Positions 63,669 through 64,000 of a stretch of DNA of 64,000 nucleotides are shown piece after piece (within the stretch, counting starts at the first letter, position 1; each line of letters begins with the position of its first letter). Under the pieces are notes generated by a model. It searched no databases. It saw only the letters and a program-made list of their open reading frames with translations, and was not told the origin of the DNA. The stretch is from Onchocerca lupi (Eukaryota; Nematoda; Chromadorea; Rhabditida; Onchocercidae). The stretch spans positions 47,304 through 111,303 of the forward strand of contig JAOVVO010000222.1 in assembly GCA_028564675.1 (NCBI GenBank), given 5' to 3'. The position numbers and the translations under genes were made by a program.

Positions 63669-64000
63669 TTATAAAAAAACTGCTTATTGATGGAAAAATT
63701 ACGAGGACTTAACTATTATTAATTTGATGGAAGATCTGATAAAAGAAAAAAGAATTGTACCGTATGTTAGATTTTTTTATATATTGAATTTTCCGATACT
63801 GCTATTCCAAGTAATGGTTGAACAGTGAACTTCATCATTACTCTTATAATCTCCGGTAATCTCACCGATTGCTTTTTCAGGTCATAGCACTATGAATGCA
63901 GCCATTATTTTATTCGAATTTTACAAAAATCTTCATCAGTTTACGATTCAGTGATGTCCGGTGCGGTTGTGTTTATTGTTTGCCTCGCAGCAGCACTTTC
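63669..64000 (+). repeat. right arm of the inverted duplication (runs off the window)
   Basis: Inverted match to 62028-62455, beginning exactly at the base after the Helitron end. The arm carries CTGCTTATTGATGGAAAAAT, the block with AATCTCCGGTAATCTC, and the start of the secreted-protein gene. The full extent is unknown because the window ends. Confidence 0.85.
63954..64000 (+). CDS. start of a secreted-protein gene (right copy, truncated by window edge)
   Basis: The ATG at 63954 opens a frame reading MSGAVVFIVCLAAALS up to the last base, a typical signal-peptide start. It matches the left copy (62164, minus strand) for the first eleven residues and then diverges (AAALS against VVMLS). A TTTTTCAG at 63875-63882 just upstream is a likely trans-splice acceptor, and the left copy has AAG instead of CAG there. 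The protein family cannot be determined from 15 residues. Confidence 0.5.
   Translation, partial: MSGAVVFIVCLAAAL

Overview
The window looks like nuclear DNA of a small-genome nematode, most likely a spirurid or filarial worm. This is inferred from the very AT-rich sequence, many short introns ending in TTTTCAG-like acceptors, nematode-type proteins (a zona pellucida cuticlin-like protein, a kexin-type convertase, the ciliary protein MKS-6/CC2D2A) and remnants of Helitron transposons. No species-level marker is visible. Nearly every gene is split into exons, so the models below were assembled by hand from homology, splice-site consensus and matching intron phase.

Layout: 1-2572 shows no gene. 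2573-2895 (+) is a possible small membrane protein of unknown function. 3823-9557 (+) is a furin/kexin-family proprotein convertase in 16 exons, with a complete catalytic tetrad but an unresolved 5' end. 10946-23612 (+) is a 24-exon mks-6/CC2D2A orthologue, the ciliary transition-zone C2 protein; all intron phases agree and give about 1327 residues. Its ninth intron carries a decayed 2.6-kb Helitron (14820-17424). A 30-bp minisatellite at 22771-22889 has multiplied one of its splice donors.

25488-36742 (+) is a tandem array of three divergent OXA1/YidC-family genes for mitochondrial inner-membrane insertases. They share intron positions and phases and most of the exon plan, but differ strongly in sequence, and the first has lost about 30 codons of the matrix loop. 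A 24-bp hairpin lies between the second and third genes.

38296-51888 (-) is a 13-exon zona pellucida (ZP) transmembrane protein of about 1110 residues. It has a signal peptide, a long disordered ectodomain, a poly-threonine tract, a ZP module, an RKRR furin-type site and a C-terminal membrane anchor, and it spans a 6.8-kb intron.

51889-60278 is gene-poor. From 60279 to the right edge there are a decayed C-type-lectin-like gene (-), a 311-base stretch with no C on the + strand, and a large inverted duplication. Its two arms each carry the 5' end of a secreted-protein gene in divergent orientation, and an internally deleted Helitron (62962-63668) sits between them.

Functional links are limited. 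The convertase and the ZP protein are plausible enzyme and substrate (inference only). The OXA1 trio is the clearest local gene-family expansion. No CRISPR array, rRNA or convincing tRNA was seen.
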